This document shows, in pieces, positions 1 through 7,974 of a stretch of 64,000 bases of DNA. Source of the stretch: Amycolatopsis sp. 2-15 (GTDB lineage Bacteria > Actinomycetota > Actinomycetes > Mycobacteriales > Pseudonocardiaceae); assembly GCF_030285625.1 (NCBI RefSeq), contig NZ_CP127294.1:3792001-3856000 (forward strand), in the 5' to 3' direction. Position 1 is the stretch's first letter, and every line of letters starts with the position of its first letter. A model generated the notes under the pieces. The model had not been told where the DNA came from. It was given only the letters and a program-made list of their open reading frames with translations, and did no database searches. Position numbers and translations under genes: made by a program.

Positions 1-923
1 ACCTGACGCTGCGGGTCCCGGGCGCCGCCGCACCGGCCCCGGTGCGCAGCTACTCGATCTCGTCCGCGCCGGGCTCCGGCGGCTACCGCATCAGCGTGAA
101 GCGTGAGGGTGTCGCCAGCACGTTCTTGACCACGCAGCTGGCCGCCGGTGCGGTGCTGGACGTTGCCGCGCCGCGGGGCGACTTCGTGCTCGGCGACGGT
201 TCGTCGCCGGTGCTGCTCGTGTCCGCCGGGATCGGGGTGACGCCGGTGCTGGCGATGCTGCACCAGCTGGCCGCGCAGGGCAGCACCCGCGGGGTGTGGT
301 GGATCCACGGCGCGCGCGGGCCGGGGGAGCACCCGCTGGCCACGGAGGCCCGGACGCTGCTCGCCGCGTTGCCCGGCGGCCGCGCGGACATCTTCTACAG
401 CGCGGCGACGGCGGAGGAACGTGCCTCGGCCGGCGCCCACGAAGGCCGGCTGACCAAAGACGCGCTGGTGGAGCTGGGCGTGCCCGCCGATGCGTCGGCG
501 TACCTCTGCGGCCCGGTGGCGTTCATGACGGACATGACCGCCGCGCTCACCGCCGCGGGTCTGGATTCGGCCCGCATCCACAGCGAGCTGTTCGGCGCGC
601 TGGACGCCATCAACCCCGGCCTCGTCGGCCAGACCACGCGTCCGCCGCACGTGCCGGAGGGGTCGCCCGGGACCGGGCCGACCGTCACGTTCGCGCGCAG
701 CGGCATCTCGGCCCCGTTCCCCGGCGGCAGCCTGCTGGAGCTGGCCGAGGCGTGCGACGTGCCCGCGCGCTGGAGCTGCCGCAGCGGCGTCTGCCACACG
801 TGCGTGACGCCGGTGCTCTCCGGTTCCGTCGACTACTCGCCCGCGCCGCTGGAGCCGCCCGCCCCGGGGCAGGCGCTGGTGTGCTGCGCCGCGCCGCACA
901 CCGACCTCGTCCTTGACATGTAA
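1..923 (+). CDS. FNR/[2Fe-2S] ferredoxin oxidoreductase (5' partial)
   Basis: The 5' end lies outside the window; the frame is open from base 3 and about 306 residues are visible. What remains is a flavin-reductase (FNR) module with an NAD-binding start (SAGIGVTPVLAML) and a CGPVAFM motif, then a plant-type ferredoxin domain with the ligand pattern CRSGVCHTC plus a later Cys near ALVCCAAP. This order is that of phthalate-dioxygenase-reductase-like proteins, passing electrons from NAD(P)H through flavin to the iron-sulfur cluster. The linker (IHSELFGAL then TGPTVTFARSG) resembles proteins that carry an N-terminal MOSC domain, so a fusion is likely but not visible. Its TAA stop begins a short tandem repeat. 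The electron acceptor is unknown. Confidence 0.88.
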   Translation, partial: LTLRVPGAAAPAPVRSYSISSAPGSGGYRISVKREGVASTFLTTQLAAGAVLDVAAPRGDFVLGDGSSPVLLVSAGIGVTPVLAMLHQLAAQGSTRGVWWIHGARGPGEHPLATEARTLLAALPGGRADIFYSAATAEERASAGAHEGRLTKDALVELGVPADASAYLCGPVAFMTDMTAALTAAGLDSARIHSELFGALDAINPGLVGQTTRPPHVPEGSPGTGPTVTFARSGISAPFPGGSLLELAEACDVPARWSCRSGVCHTCVTPVLSGSVDYSPAPLEPPAPGQALVCCAAPHTDLVLDM

Positions 924-969
924 TCCCGTGCTCGACGTAATCCCGTGCTCGACGTAATCCCGTGCTCGA
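921..969. repeat. three tandem 17-bp direct repeats spanning a stop codon
   Basis: The unit taatcccgtgctcgacg occurs at 921-937 and 938-954, and its first 15 bases recur at 955-969. The first base triplet of copy 1 is the TAA stop of the upstream oxidoreductase, and copy 3 runs into the ribosome-binding site of the next gene. The copies are identical, so the duplication is recent or maintained by slippage. Confidence 0.95.
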
Positions 970-982
970 AAGGAACACCACG

Positions 983-1411
983 ATGAACTGGGCTCTCGAG
1001 GTCCTCACCCTGGCCGTCGGCGACGTCGACAAATCGCTGAAGTTCTACACCGACCAGGTCGGGTTCTCCCTCGACGTCGACTACCACCCGCAGGACGGCT
1101 ACCGCGTCGTCCAGCTGACCCCGCCCGGCTCCGCCTGCTCCGTCCAGTTCGGCACCGGCCTGACCGACGCCGCCCCCGGCTCGGCGCGCACCACCTACCT
1201 CGTCGTCACCGACCTCGAAGCCGCCCGCAGCGAGCTCTCCGGGCGCGGTGTCCCCGTCGGCGACTTCCGGCGCAAGGCCAACCTCGCCGACTGGCAGGGC
1301 GACTGGGCCCCCGGCCTCGACGCCGACCGTCGCGACTACGCGAGCGCCTTCGACTTCGCGGACCCGGACGGGAACACGTGGGTGGTGCAGGAGATCGGGT
1401 ACCGCGCCTGA
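983..1411 (+). CDS. VOC (glyoxalase/bleomycin-resistance) family protein
   Basis: A 142-residue protein with the paired beta-alpha-beta-beta-beta modules of the vicinal oxygen chelate fold. The N-terminal module begins LEVLTLAVGDVDKSLKFY and has FYTDQVGFSLD; the C-terminal module ends in FADPDGNTWVVQEI, where the acidic and Gln/Glu residues are usual metal-ligand positions. The ATG at 983 is preferred over an upstream GTG at 962 because AAAGGA lies just before it and the family fold starts there. Members are dioxygenases, isomerases or binding proteins; the substrate cannot be read from sequence. It follows the ferredoxin-reductase gene and may be co-transcribed with it. Confidence 0.88.
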   Translation: MNWALEVLTLAVGDVDKSLKFYTDQVGFSLDVDYHPQDGYRVVQLTPPGSACSVQFGTGLTDAAPGSARTTYLVVTDLEAARSELSGRGVPVGDFRRKANLADWQGDWAPGLDADRRDYASAFDFADPDGNTWVVQEIGYRA

Positions 1412-1424
1412 CGAGATCGGCGGG

Positions 1425-1487
1425 TGTGCGGAAACTGCCGGGGGATGTGCGGAAACTGCCGCCGGGTGTTCGGGAAGTTACTGTGCG
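1425..1487. repeat. three 21-bp period repeats upstream of the FGE gene
   Basis: tgtgcggaaactgccg occurs at 1425-1440 and 1446-1461, and a decayed copy (tgttcgggaagttactg) starts at 1467, so the period is 21 bp. They fill most of the gap between the VOC gene and the next start. Two helical turns per repeat would put copies on the same DNA face, so they could be protein-binding iterons, but no regulator is evident. Confidence 0.8.
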
Positions 1488-1507
1488 GGTGAGGAGGTCC
1501 CCATCCC

Positions 1508-2386
1508 GTGTCCGATTGCTGTCCGCCTTCGCGCTTTTCGTACCATCCCGTGGCCACTGAGGTTCCGGCGGGGCCCGCGACCAACGCCGACGGGTTGATC
1601 ACCCTGCCCGGCGGTGGCTTCCGGATGGGGACCGACGACGCCGACGGCTTCCCCGACGACCGGGAAGGCCCGGTGCGGGAAGTCACGGTGGCGCCGTTCG
1701 CCATCGACGCCCACGCCGTGACCAACGCCCGCTTCGCCGAGTTCGTCGACGCCACCGGCCACCGGACCGAGGCCGAGGACTTCGGCTGGACCTACGTGTT
1801 CGCGAAGTTCGTCCCCGGCGCGCTGCGCAAGATCTCGCCGCGGCCGGAGCAGACGCCGTGGTGGTGCGGGGTCGCGGGCGCGTACTGGCGGGCGCCGGAA
1901 GGACCGCACAGCAGTGTCGAGGACCGGTGGGACCACCCCGTGGTCCACGTGTCCTGGAACGACGCCCTGGCCTACTGCGCGTGGGCCGGGCGTCGGCTCC
2001 CGACCGAGGCCGAATGGGAGTACGCGGCGCGCGGCGGGCTGGACCAGGCGCGGTTCCCGTGGGGCGACGAGCTCACCCCCGGCGGCGAGCACCGGTGCAA
2101 CATCTGGCAGGGCCGTTTCCCCGTGCACAACACCGAGGAAGACGGCCACGTCGGCACCGCACCCGTGGATGCGTTCTGGCCCAACGGGTTCGGGCTGTAC
2201 AACGTCTCCGGCAACGTCTGGGAGTGGTGCGCCGACCGGTTCGACCCCGCCAACCGGTCCATGCGGGGTGGGTCCTACCTGTGCCACGAGTCCTACTGCA
2301 ACCGCTACCGCGTCGCCGCGCGCACGGGCAATACACCCGATTCTTCCAGTGGCAACACGGGTTTCCGCACCGCCGCCGACGTCTGA
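1508..2386 (+). CDS. formylglycine-generating enzyme (SUMF1/FGE family)
   Basis: A 292-residue copper-dependent oxidase that converts the Cys of CxPxR motifs in sulfatases to C-alpha-formylglycine. Family features are all present: LPGGGFRMG near residues 33-41, HPVVHVSWNDALAYC, RLPTEAEWEYAARGG near 163-177, NVWEWC, and RGGSYLCHESYCNRYRVAAR with the catalytic pair Cys259 and Cys264 (spacing five, as in Streptomyces and human enzymes). The catalytic pair distinguishes it from FGE-like proteins such as EgtB-type relatives. GTG at 1508 follows GAGGAGG. No sulfatase gene lies in the window, so its client is encoded elsewhere. The N-terminus has an extra Cys-Cys pair of unknown meaning. Confidence 0.93.
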   Translation: MSDCCPPSRFSYHPVATEVPAGPATNADGLITLPGGGFRMGTDDADGFPDDREGPVREVTVAPFAIDAHAVTNARFAEFVDATGHRTEAEDFGWTYVFAKFVPGALRKISPRPEQTPWWCGVAGAYWRAPEGPHSSVEDRWDHPVVHVSWNDALAYCAWAGRRLPTEAEWEYAARGGLDQARFPWGDELTPGGEHRCNIWQGRFPVHNTEEDGHVGTAPVDAFWPNGFGLYNVSGNVWEWCADRFDPANRSMRGGSYLCHESYCNRYRVAARTGNTPDSSSGNTGFRTAADV

Positions 2387-2387
2387 G

Positions 2388-2912
2388 TCAGGACTCGAGG
2401 TACGCCAGCACGTCGGCGGGCGCGGCGGCGAAGTGGACGAGGTCGTCGAGGGGGAGCGGCAGGAAACCGTCGTCCTCCATGCGGCGCAGCTGCAGGATGA
2501 GGCCGTCGTAGAAGCCGTCGGTGTTGAGCAGCACGATCGGCTTGTGGTGCAGCCCGTGCTTCTTGAGTTCGAGGACCTCGGTGACCTCGTCGAGCGTGCC
2601 GAGACCGCCGGCCAGCACGACCACGGCTTCGGACCGCGAGAGCAGCAGCGCCTTGCGTTCGGCGAGGTCGGCGGTGATCACCATCTCGTCGGCGTCTTCG
2701 CGGGCGGCGTCGCGCAGCAGCTCGACCGAGATGCCGACGAGGCGTCCGCCCGACGCCCGCACGCCGTCGGCGACGACCTTCATCAGACCGCTGTCGGAGC
2801 CGCCCCACACCAGCGTGTGGCCGCCTTTGCCGACGAGCCCGGCGAAGTCGCGCGCGGGCCCGGTGTAGCGCTCTTCGAGGTCGGCGGCGGAGAGGAAGAC
2901 GCAGATGTTCAT
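2388..2912 (-). CDS. LOG family protein (nucleoside-5'-monophosphate phosphoribohydrolase-like)
   Basis: A 174-residue Rossmann-like protein of the lysine-decarboxylase-like/LOG family. It has VWGGSDSGLMKVVADGV near residues 38-54 and the signature GGLGTLDEVTEVLEL with its catalytic Glu. Members hydrolyse cytokinin or AMP riboside phosphates to base and ribose-5-phosphate; in bacteria most natural substrates are unknown. It starts 16 bases after the stop of the racemase-like gene on the same strand, so it is the last gene of that operon. Start ATG at 2912 is taken because the family fold begins with MNICVF. Confidence 0.87.
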   Translation of the reverse strand: MNICVFLSAADLEERYTGPARDFAGLVGKGGHTLVWGGSDSGLMKVVADGVRASGGRLVGISVELLRDAAREDADEMVITADLAERKALLLSRSEAVVVLAGGLGTLDEVTEVLELKKHGLHHKPIVLLNTDGFYDGLILQLRRMEDDGFLPLPLDDLVHFAAAPADVLAYLES

Positions 2913-2928
2913 GGCCGGACTATAAAGC

Positions 2929-4011
2929 TCAGCCCACGCGGTACCGCGCGACCGCTTCGGTGTCCCACTCCAGACCGTTGCCGGGGCGGTCGGGTGGTGT
3001 CGCGTGGCCGTCGATGATCCGCAGCGGCTCGCGCAGGACCGGGGCGGCCCAGTCGACGTATTCCAGCCAGTGCGCGGTCGGCGTCGCGGCCAGCAGGTGG
3101 GCGCTGACCTCGGGGAACAGGTGCGACGACAGGGGGATGCCGCGGGTGTCGGCCAAGGCGGCGGCGTCGCGCCAGCCCGTGACGCCGCCGATGCGGTCGA
3201 GGTCGGGCATGACCAGGTCGCTCGCGTCGTGCTCCAGCGCGATGGCCAGCGCGCGCGGGCCGGCGAAGTTCTCGCCGATCTGCACGGGGGTGCGCAGGGT
3301 TGCGGTGAGCTGGGCGTTGGCCGCGTAGTCGTCGTGGCGCACCGGTTCTTCGAACCAGGACAGGCCTTCGCCATCCAGCGCGCCGCAGCGGGTGAGGGCG
3401 TCGGGGAGGTCGAGGGCCTGGTTGTAGTCGGCCATGACCTCGATGCCGGGGCCCACCGCCGCGCGGACGGCGCGCACGGCGGCCAGGTCGTCGGCCGGCG
3501 CGCGACCGAGCCGCATCTTGACCGCGCGGAAGCCTTCGGCCACGAGTTCCCGGGCTTCGGCGGCCGCGGCCGCCGGTTCGATCAGGCCGAGGCCGTTGCT
3601 GTTGTACGCGGGTATCGGCTTCAGCGGCGCGCCGAGTAGCCGCGCCAGGGGCAGGCCCGCGGCGATGGCCAGCGCGTCCCAGCACGCGGTGTCCACGAGC
3701 GACACCACTGCGGCGACGAGCCCGCGCACACCGAGCAGCTTGAACCTCGCCTCGAGCGTCGACCGCGCGGCCGCCGGATCAGCTGGGGTGCCGGCCAAGG
3801 CCTCGTGCACATCGCGAACCAGCGCGGCCGCGGCGTGCCCGGCGGATTCGAGGTAGCAGAACGAATACGCCCGCCCGGTCACGCCTTCCTCGGTGCGCAG
3901 ATCGAGCAGGAGCAGCGGCGCCGCCGTGACGCGCGCGGCGCTGGTCCCGAGCGGCCGGCGCATCGGCACCAGCACGAGCGTGGCGTCGACCGAGCGGACC
4001 GTGAGGCTCAT
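2929..4011 (-). CDS. mandelate racemase/muconate lactonizing enzyme family protein
   Basis: A 360-residue enolase-superfamily enzyme of the mandelate racemase subgroup. Visible metal ligands are the Asp in MADYNQ, a Glu in WFEEPV and the Glu in IGENFAG; the acid/base His of SSHLFPE and the Glu of HWLEYVD match the racemase dyad region, with an Asp in VMPDLDRIGG. The C-terminal stretch from SSHLF to HWLE is very close to Pseudomonas mandelate racemase. The usual KxK motif is KMR here (residues about 165-167), so the second catalytic Lys is replaced by Arg, which argues against simple racemase chemistry. It overlaps the upstream ketopantoate-reductase-like gene by ATGA, implying coupled translation. 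The substrate is probably a hydroxy acid or sugar acid. Confidence 0.86.
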   Translation of the reverse strand: MSLTVRSVDATLVLVPMRRPLGTSAARVTAAPLLLLDLRTEEGVTGRAYSFCYLESAGHAAAALVRDVHEALAGTPADPAAARSTLEARFKLLGVRGLVAAVVSLVDTACWDALAIAAGLPLARLLGAPLKPIPAYNSNGLGLIEPAAAAAEARELVAEGFRAVKMRLGRAPADDLAAVRAVRAAVGPGIEVMADYNQALDLPDALTRCGALDGEGLSWFEEPVRHDDYAANAQLTATLRTPVQIGENFAGPRALAIALEHDASDLVMPDLDRIGGVTGWRDAAALADTRGIPLSSHLFPEVSAHLLAATPTAHWLEYVDWAAPVLREPLRIIDGHATPPDRPGNGLEWDTEAVARYRVG

Positions 4012-4931
4012 CGGTCGTGGCCTTCGCTGTGCACGGCGAGGATGTCGGTGATGGCGCGGTTGCACGGCGTCGGCACGCCCAGCGCTTTGCCGCGCTCGAC
4101 GACGTCGCCGCTGAGCCACGTGACCTCGAGCCGGTTGCCGCGTTCGAGGTCGTGGTGCATCGAGGACGTCATGCCTTCGGGCACGCCGTCGGTGAAGGCG
4201 AGCCGGTCGTCGGCGTAGTCGGCGGGCAGCGCCACGCCCTGGGCGCGGGCGACCTCGACGACCTCGGCCATCACGTCGTGCAGGAACGCCCGCGAACGCG
4301 GGTTGGCCCGGATCGGGCCGATCGTGGTGCGCGCGGTGCTCGTGGTGCCGGAAAGACCGACCAGGAACACGAACTTCTCCCAGATCGTCTGTTCGATGCC
4401 GGTGCTGATCTCCACATCGATGTTGCTTTCCGCGCACGCGTCGTGAAACTTCTGAACCCGCGCCGAGGTGGTGCCGTCGTACTCGCCGAACACCAGCTTC
4501 TGCAGCGTGCCCGTGTGCCGGATGACGCCCGGCTCGGCGATCGTCGCGGCGATGTAGCAAACGCCGCCGATCACGTGCTCGGGCCCGAGCACGCGGCGCA
4601 GGATGTCGTCCTTGACCACGCCGTTCTGGAACGACACCACGGCCGTCTGCTCGGTGAGCAGCGGTTTGATCAGCTCCGCGGACGCCTCGGTGTCCCACAG
4701 CTTCACGCCGAACAACACGAGATCGGCGGGCGCGAGCCGCGTCGGGTCGTCGGTCACGTCGATCTTCGGCAGGTGCACGTCGCCGACCGGGCTTTCGACC
4801 TTCAACCCGTTGGCGCGCAACGCTTCCAGGTGCTTGCCGCGCGCGATGAAGCTCACGTCGTGGCCGCCCTGGGCCAGCCGTGCCCCGAAGTAGCCGCCCA
4901 CTCCGCCGGTGCCCATCACCACGACCCGCAT
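4008..4931 (-). CDS. 2-dehydropantoate 2-reductase (ApbA/PanE) family
   Basis: A 307-residue NADPH-dependent reductase. The N-terminal Rossmann start is MGTGGVGGYFGARLAQGGHD (residues 6-25); the helical C-terminal domain includes the EKFVFLVGLSG region carrying the conserved Lys of this family. PanE reduces ketopantoate in pantothenate synthesis, but operon partners (a racemase-like enolase enzyme and a LOG protein) and the divergent TetR suggest a catabolic 2-oxo or 2-hydroxy acid role instead. Start ATG at 4931. Its stop overlaps the next start by four bases. Confidence 0.85.
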   Translation of the reverse strand: MRVVVMGTGGVGGYFGARLAQGGHDVSFIARGKHLEALRANGLKVESPVGDVHLPKIDVTDDPTRLAPADLVLFGVKLWDTEASAELIKPLLTEQTAVVSFQNGVVKDDILRRVLGPEHVIGGVCYIAATIAEPGVIRHTGTLQKLVFGEYDGTTSARVQKFHDACAESNIDVEISTGIEQTIWEKFVFLVGLSGTTSTARTTIGPIRANPRSRAFLHDVMAEVVEVARAQGVALPADYADDRLAFTDGVPEGMTSSMHHDLERGNRLEVTWLSGDVVERGKALGVPTPCNRAITDILAVHSEGHDR

Positions 4932-4955
4932 GAGATCCCCTTAGTTGATCGATCG

Positions 4956-4975
4956 TCCAAGTTACGTGCCTTGGA
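4956..4975. promoter_or_regulatory. candidate TetR operator in divergent promoter
   Basis: Inverted repeat TCCAAG-N8-CTTGGA lies in the 104-base gap between the ketopantoate-reductase-like operon and the TetR gene, next to a GATCGATC palindrome at 4948-4955. Position and symmetry suit an operator shared by both directions; binding is inferred. Confidence 0.5.
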
Positions 4976-5035
4976 GTTCTACCACGCTGGATCAGCGGTG
5001 TCGATATTCTTGAACGCTTACTCTACTATTACGGC

Positions 5036-5635
5036 GTGGGACGCACACGCACCTTCGACGTCGACGAAGCCCTCGGCGTCGCCCTGGACACCTTCTGGCA
5101 GCGCGGCTACGACGCCACGTCGATCCAGGCGCTGTGCCAGGCCATGGACATCCAGCCCGGCAGCGTCTACGCCGCGTTCGGAAACAAACACGCCCTGTTC
5201 GTCGCCGCACTCCGCTCCTACGCGGCAACCGTGTCCGCCGAGGCCGTCGAGCGGCTCAACGTCGCCCCAAGCGGGATGCAAGGCCTGCGCGACTACTTCG
5301 CCCACCTCGTCGACGCGATGGTCGACGGCCGCCGCCGCTGGGGCTGCCTCGTCACAAACTCGCTCGTCGAACTCACCGACCGGGACCCGGCGCTGGCCGC
5401 GATGTTCGAACAACACCTCGCCAACCTCCGCACCAGCTTCGCCGGCGCCCTCACCCGCGCCCGCGCCGCCGGCGAGCTCCGCCCGGGCGCCGGACCCGAG
5501 TCCGCGCCCCTGCTCGTGGCCGTCGTGCAGGGCCTGAACGTGCTCGCCAAGACCCGCCCGGGCCGCGCCACCCTGCAGTCCATCGCGGACAGCGCGCTCG
5601 CCGGCCTGGCCGCGGAGGCGCCCACCTCGGTCTGA
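5036..5635 (+). CDS. TetR family transcriptional regulator
   Basis: A 199-residue regulator. The N-terminal helix-turn-helix is typical (ALDTFWQRGYDATSIQAL then MDIQPGSVYAAFGNK, residues about 16-55); the rest is the all-helical ligand-binding and dimer domain. It is divergent from the ketopantoate-reductase/racemase/LOG operon across 104 bases holding an inverted repeat, so it most likely represses that operon and itself. GTG start at 5036 has no strong ribosome-binding site, so a leaderless transcript is possible. Confidence 0.88.
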   Translation: MGRTRTFDVDEALGVALDTFWQRGYDATSIQALCQAMDIQPGSVYAAFGNKHALFVAALRSYAATVSAEAVERLNVAPSGMQGLRDYFAHLVDAMVDGRRRWGCLVTNSLVELTDRDPALAAMFEQHLANLRTSFAGALTRARAAGELRPGAGPESAPLLVAVVQGLNVLAKTRPGRATLQSIADSALAGLAAEAPTSV

Positions 5636-5684
5636 GGCGCTCCGCCTTCCCCTCGTGACGGCGCCCACTCGAAGGGGGCAAACC

Positions 5685-5711
5685 TGTCACATCCGGCATC
5701 GCTGTCTTGTC
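5685..5711 (+). promoter_or_regulatory. ECF-type promoter TGTCACA-N13-TCTTGTC (copy 1)
   Basis: TGTCACA at 5685-5691, 13 bases, then TCTTGTC at 5705-5711, 34 bases before the ATG of the NDH-2-like gene. The same arrangement with the same spacing occurs before the SDR gene at 7159 and, on the minus strand, before the cupin pair. The -35 half matches the published ECF41 consensus (TGTCACA). Confidence 0.72.
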
Positions 5712-5744
5712 TCTCTTGTGCAGGGCGAGAGAACGAGGAGCGAA

Positions 5745-7064
5745 ATGCGCAGGATCCTGGTGGTCGGCGGCGGGTATGCGGGTTTCTACGCGGCCTGGGG
5801 ACTCGAGAAGCGGTTGCGGCCTTCGGAGGCGGAGCTCACTGTCGTGGACCCGCGGCCGTACATGACCTACCAGCCGTTCCTGCCCGAGGTCACGGCCGGT
5901 TCGATCGAGGCGCGCCACGCGGCGGTGTCGCTGCGGCGGCACCTCAAGCGCACGCGGATCGTGGCCGGCGCGGTGACGGAGATCGACCACGCGAACCGCC
6001 ATGTGGTCGTGCGGCCGGCCGAGGGCCCGGAGTTCGAGCTCGAGTACGACGAGATCGTGGTGACGGCCGGCGCCGTCACCCGCAAGTTCCCGATCCCCGG
6101 CATCACCGAGGAAGCGATCGGGATGAAGCACATGGAAGAGGCCGTCGCGATCCGCGACCGGCTGCTGACGTCGTTCGACCGCGCGTCGGCGCTCGAGCCG
6201 GGGCCGGCGCGGCGGAAGCTGCTCACGGTGACGTTCGTCGGCGGCGGTTTCTCGGGCGTCGAGGGCTTCGCGGAGCTGCTGTCGCTGGCGACGGCGCTGC
6301 TGAAGCCGTACCCGGAGATCAGCCGCGACGAGCTGAGCTTCCACCTCGTGGAGGCGCAGGGCCGGATCCTGCCCGAGGTCACCGACAAGCCGGGGCGCTG
6401 GGTGGTCCGCTCGCTCGAAGAGCGCGGCGCCCACGTGCACCTCAACACGCAGCTGCGATCGGCCGTCGACGGGCACGTGGTGCTCTCGACGGGCGAGGAG
6501 TTCGATTCCGCGCTCATCGTGTGGACGGCGGGCAACGCCGCCAACCCCGTGGTGCACAACCACACCGACCTGCCGATCGACGAGCGCGGCTTGCTGCTCG
6601 TGCGCGCCGACCTGCGGGTGGGCACCGAGACGGACCCGGTGCCGGGTGCGTGGGGCGCGGGTGACGACGCCGCGGTGCCGGACCTCGCGTCGCCCGTTCC
6701 GGGGGCGCGGACGGTGCCGAACGCACAACACGCGGTTCGCCAGGGCAAGCTGCTTGCTCGAAACCTCACAGCGCACGTTCGCGGTCGCGCACCGAAGCCG
6801 TACGTCCACCACGGGCTGGGTTCGGTCGCGACGCTGGGCATCGGCAAGGGCATCTTCCAGTACCGCCGGATCGTGATCACGGGCCTGCTCGCGTGGCTGA
6901 TGCACCGCGGGTACCACGTGCTGGCCGTGCCGAGCTGGGAACGCAAGGTGCGCGTGCTCGCGATCTGGCTCACGGCGGCGTTCTTCGGCCGCGACATCGT
7001 GTCGCTCGCTTCGGTCGAGCACCCGCGCGACGCGTTCGTCTCCGGAGGCGACCCGATCAGGTGA
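5745..7064 (+). CDS. NAD(P)/FAD-dependent oxidoreductase (NDH-2-like)
   Basis: A 439-residue pyridine nucleotide-disulfide-type flavoprotein. The FAD-binding start is ILVVGGGYAGFYAAWGLEK (residues 4-22), the second dinucleotide site is TFVGGGFSGVEGFAELL, and a GAGDDAAVPDL motif near the C-terminus contacts FAD. The last ~60 residues hold hydrophobic stretches (VITGLLAWLMHRGYH, LAIWLTAAFFG) like the membrane-anchoring tail of type II NADH dehydrogenases, so it probably feeds electrons from NADH to quinone. The ATG at 5745 has GAGGAG upstream; in-frame codons before it lack homology. Its own ECF-like promoter lies at 5685. It is one of the oxidoreductase class often linked to ECF41 sigma factors. 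Confidence 0.85.
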   Translation: MRRILVVGGGYAGFYAAWGLEKRLRPSEAELTVVDPRPYMTYQPFLPEVTAGSIEARHAAVSLRRHLKRTRIVAGAVTEIDHANRHVVVRPAEGPEFELEYDEIVVTAGAVTRKFPIPGITEEAIGMKHMEEAVAIRDRLLTSFDRASALEPGPARRKLLTVTFVGGGFSGVEGFAELLSLATALLKPYPEISRDELSFHLVEAQGRILPEVTDKPGRWVVRSLEERGAHVHLNTQLRSAVDGHVVLSTGEEFDSALIVWTAGNAANPVVHNHTDLPIDERGLLLVRADLRVGTETDPVPGAWGAGDDAAVPDLASPVPGARTVPNAQHAVRQGKLLARNLTAHVRGRAPKPYVHHGLGSVATLGIGKGIFQYRRIVITGLLAWLMHRGYHVLAVPSWERKVRVLAIWLTAAFFGRDIVSLASVEHPRDAFVSGGDPIR

Positions 7065-7077
7065 TTCGCGGCGGCGC

Positions 7078-7104
7078 TGTCACAGATCCGCGGTCCGTCT
7101 TGTC
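7078..7104 (+). promoter_or_regulatory. ECF-type promoter TGTCACA-N13-TCTTGTC (copy 2)
   Basis: TGTCACA at 7078-7084 and TCTTGTC at 7098-7104, separated by exactly 13 bases, 55 bases before the SDR gene. Identical half-sites and spacing to the elements at 5685 and 10599. It would drive the SDR and the flavoprotein behind it. Confidence 0.72.
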
Positions 7105-7158
7105 CTGGCTGGTGCGAAGTCCCCGGGCCTGCCGGGGACACTCAGCGAAAGGCGCATC

Positions 7159-7914
7159 ATGAGGATTGTCGTCATCGGCGGTACCGGCCTGATCGGCTCG
7201 CGGGTCGTGAGCCTGCTGGAGGAGCACGGCCACGAGGCGGTGCCGGCGTCGCCGACCTCCGGGGTCAACACCGTGACCGGCGAAGGCGTCAAGGAAGTGC
7301 TGCAGGGCGCCGACGTGGTGGTGGACGTGTCGAACTCGCCGTCGTTCGCCGACGACGACGTGATGGCGTTCTTCCGCGCCGCCACCACGAACCTGACCGG
7401 CGCCGCCAAGGACGCCGGCGTAGGCCACTACGTCGCGTTGTCGGTGATCGGCAGCGACCGCCTGCTCGAGTCGGGCTATCTGCGGGCGAAGGTCGCCCAG
7501 GAAGAGCTGATCAAGGACTCCGGCCTGCCCTACTCCATCGTGCGGGCCACGCAGTTCTTCGAGTTCGTCGGCGCGATCGCCGACGGCGGCACCGAGGGCA
7601 ACGTCGTCAAGCTCCCCGACGCGGGCATCCAGCCGATCGCGGCCTCCGAGGTTTCCGGCGCGGTCGCGAAGGTTGCCGCCGGCGCGCCGCTGGGCGGTAT
7701 GACCGAGATCGGCGGCCCCGAGATCTTCACGATGGAGAACTGGGTGCGCGAGGCCCTGGCCTTCCGCAACGACCCGCGTGAGGTCACCGTCGACCCCGAG
7801 GCCCGTTACTTCGGCGAGAAGCCGGGCCCGAGGGGCCTGCTGCCCGACGAGGGGGCCCAGCTCGGGCAGATCAAGTTCGCGGACTGGCTCCCGGCCAACC
7901 CGCCCAGGAAGTGA
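7159..7914 (+). CDS. NmrA-like SDR, NAD(P)H-binding protein
   Basis: A 251-residue atypical short-chain dehydrogenase. It has the NmrA-type Rossmann start VVIGGTGLIGSRVV (residues 4-17) and the HYVALSVIGSDRLLESGYLRAK segment that replaces the usual YxxxK. Such proteins bind NAD(P) and act either as reductases/epimerases or as redox sensors. It has its own ECF-like promoter, and a flavoprotein gene follows after 60 bases, probably in the same transcript. Epimerase-like proteins of this kind are one of the three typical neighbours of ECF41 sigma genes. Confidence 0.85.
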   Translation: MRIVVIGGTGLIGSRVVSLLEEHGHEAVPASPTSGVNTVTGEGVKEVLQGADVVVDVSNSPSFADDDVMAFFRAATTNLTGAAKDAGVGHYVALSVIGSDRLLESGYLRAKVAQEELIKDSGLPYSIVRATQFFEFVGAIADGGTEGNVVKLPDAGIQPIAASEVSGAVAKVAAGAPLGGMTEIGGPEIFTMENWVREALAFRNDPREVTVDPEARYFGEKPGPRGLLPDEGAQLGQIKFADWLPANPPRK

Positions 7915-7974
7915 TTCCTTGCGCGGGTGGTCCCGTTCCGGTGCCACCCGCGCATCCCGTCAGGAGGGAATTCG

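Noticed and set aside
962..982. Upstream GTG start for the VOC gene
   Set aside because: It would begin inside the 17-bp repeat and precede the ribosome-binding site; ATG 983 opens the family fold.
1378..1560. Small plus-strand open frame covering the 21-bp repeats (VRKLPG-type repeats)
   Set aside because: It is only a by-product of a 21-bp period being divisible by three; it has no ribosome-binding site and overlaps the FGE start.
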